Of a stretch of DNA of 5,848 bases, positions 5,564 through 5,848 are shown in pieces (position 1 is the first letter of the stretch; every line of letters starts with the position of its first letter). This stretch comes from Desulfobacteraceae bacterium (lineage in GTDB: Bacteria; Desulfobacterota; Desulfobacteria; Desulfobacterales; ETH-SRB1). The stretch lies in the NCBI GenBank assembly GCA_013202725.1, contig JABMRH010000002.1, forward strand, positions 1 through 5,848, read 5' to 3'. The notes beneath the pieces are model-generated. The model worked only from the letters and a program-made list of their open reading frames with translations, searched no databases and was not told the DNA's origin. The position numbers and the translations under genes are program-made.

Positions 5564-5848
5564 TATTTATTTTCTCTGTGATCTCTGCGTCTTGAGCGAA
5601 GCCCCGTTTGTTTTTCATTTTTTGTATCTGCTCGTTGTAAAATGAAATAACCTCTCTTCTATTCAGCATCCCTATAAGGATTTGATGATCATCATCCTTA
5701 ACCACAGGCAGACTATCGATATTTTTTATAGTAAATTTTTGGAGCGCTGTGTTTAAATCATCAGATTGAGTGGCTACTATGATATCAGAGGCGCCGATAT
5801 CCTTCATCAGAACAAGATGCTCAATATCCCTGGAAAAGAGTACACTCC
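5547..5848 (-). CDS. C-terminal CBS domain of a protein entering from the right edge, possibly a ClC-type chloride channel
   Basis: This is a partial gene: the frame is open from the right edge (no stop between 5848 and 5550) and ends at TGA 5549-5547. The visible stretch of about 99 residues contains one CBS domain, with S-D-D-L-N-T-A-L-Q-K-F, then N-I-D-S-L-P-V-V, then a ligand motif of the type L-I-G-M-L-N-R-R-E-V-I-S-F-Y-N. The ending R-R-E-V-I-S-F-Y-N-E-Q-I resembles the C-terminal tails of bacterial ClC chloride channels that carry CBS pairs; this family call is tentative because the membrane part lies outside the window. Internal ATG 5807 should not be taken as the start, since the codons before it continue a plausible CBS fold. 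The last 15 or so residues, after N-K-R, are encoded by repeat-like DNA and the arm of a hairpin, so the native end was probably changed. It lies upstream of the double-CBS gene on the same strand, with a 104-nt gap. Confidence 0.65.
   Translation of the reverse strand, partial: SVLFSRDIEHLVLMKDIGASDIIVATQSDDLNTALQKFTIKNIDSLPVVKDDDHQILIGMLNRREVISFYNEQIQKMKNKRGFAQDAEITEKINIYPFC
5571..5603. repeat. Putative dispersed short repeat (CTCTGTGATCTCTGCGTC type)
   Basis: The segment resembles a short sequence, seen in many copies in some anaerobe genomes, of the form CTCTGTG..CTCTGCGTC.. with its reverse complement CGCAGAGATCACAGAG. Recognition is from memory. It directly abuts the hairpin at 5492-5563 and lies inside the last codons of the right-edge gene, so it appears to have been incorporated into that reading frame. 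A partial resemblance (TTCACCGCAGAG, 3622-3633) sits at the 3' end of the antiporter gene. Confidence 0.4.

Noticed and set aside
5442..5645. Plus-strand open frame of 67 codons across the hairpin and repeat
   Set aside because: It runs through the palindromic element and repeat and antisense to the right-edge CBS gene, with no ribosome binding site; chance frame.
5805..5807. ATG at 5807 as the start of a small 86-residue CBS protein
   Set aside because: The frame stays open to the window edge with plausible CBS-domain residues before the Met, and one CBS motif alone would be an incomplete fold; treated as a partial gene.

Overview
The window looks like a chromosomal segment of an anaerobic Desulfobacterota (former Deltaproteobacteria) bacterium. 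I infer this from the pnp-dut-metallo-hydrolase gene order, from the PNPase segment Y-F-R-R-E-L-G-R-P-S-E-K-E (residues 74-86), and from short intergenic repeats of a type I recall from that group. The lineage is inferred from memory, not from a search. Base composition looks moderate and even, and I see no phage, transposase, CRISPR, tRNA or rRNA sequence.

Layout. Positions 1-205 are a pnp leader with unusual structure: an 83-nt near-perfect inverted repeat (1-83 against 185-267) whose left arm is a reversed copy of the pnp ribosome binding site and first 20 codons, a heptamer tandem repeat (104-134) and a stem-loop (136-170). Positions 206-3588 are a tight plus-strand cluster: polynucleotide phosphorylase (pnp), dUTPase (dut) and a YycJ/WalJ-type metallo-beta-lactamase-fold hydrolase, with gaps of 15 and 5 nt. 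After a 33-nt convergent gap comes a minus-strand cluster read from right to left: the C-terminal CBS end of a gene entering from beyond the right edge (ClC-channel-like, tentative), a 104-nt gap with a large imperfect hairpin, a stand-alone double-CBS protein, and, 6 nt later, a CPA2/Kef-type cation:proton antiporter.

How the genes work together. The plus-strand cluster is housekeeping: RNA turnover by PNPase, nucleotide-pool sanitation by dUTPase, and a metal-dependent hydrolase of a family linked to DNA exonuclease activity. The minus-strand cluster looks like ion homeostasis: two CBS modules, which are nucleotide-sensing domains, beside a membrane antiporter. The double-CBS protein is a plausible regulator of the antiporter.

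Most worth checking: (i) the inverted repeat at the left edge, which may be an assembly or amplification artefact but would form a huge leader hairpin or flank an invertible segment if real; (ii) the antiporter's D-A pair where CPA2 exchangers usually carry D-D, which puts Ala at the usual transport-aspartate position; (iii) a repeat-derived C-terminal tail and stop codon on the right-edge gene. I found no convincing wholly new system; the rest is ordinary core genome.
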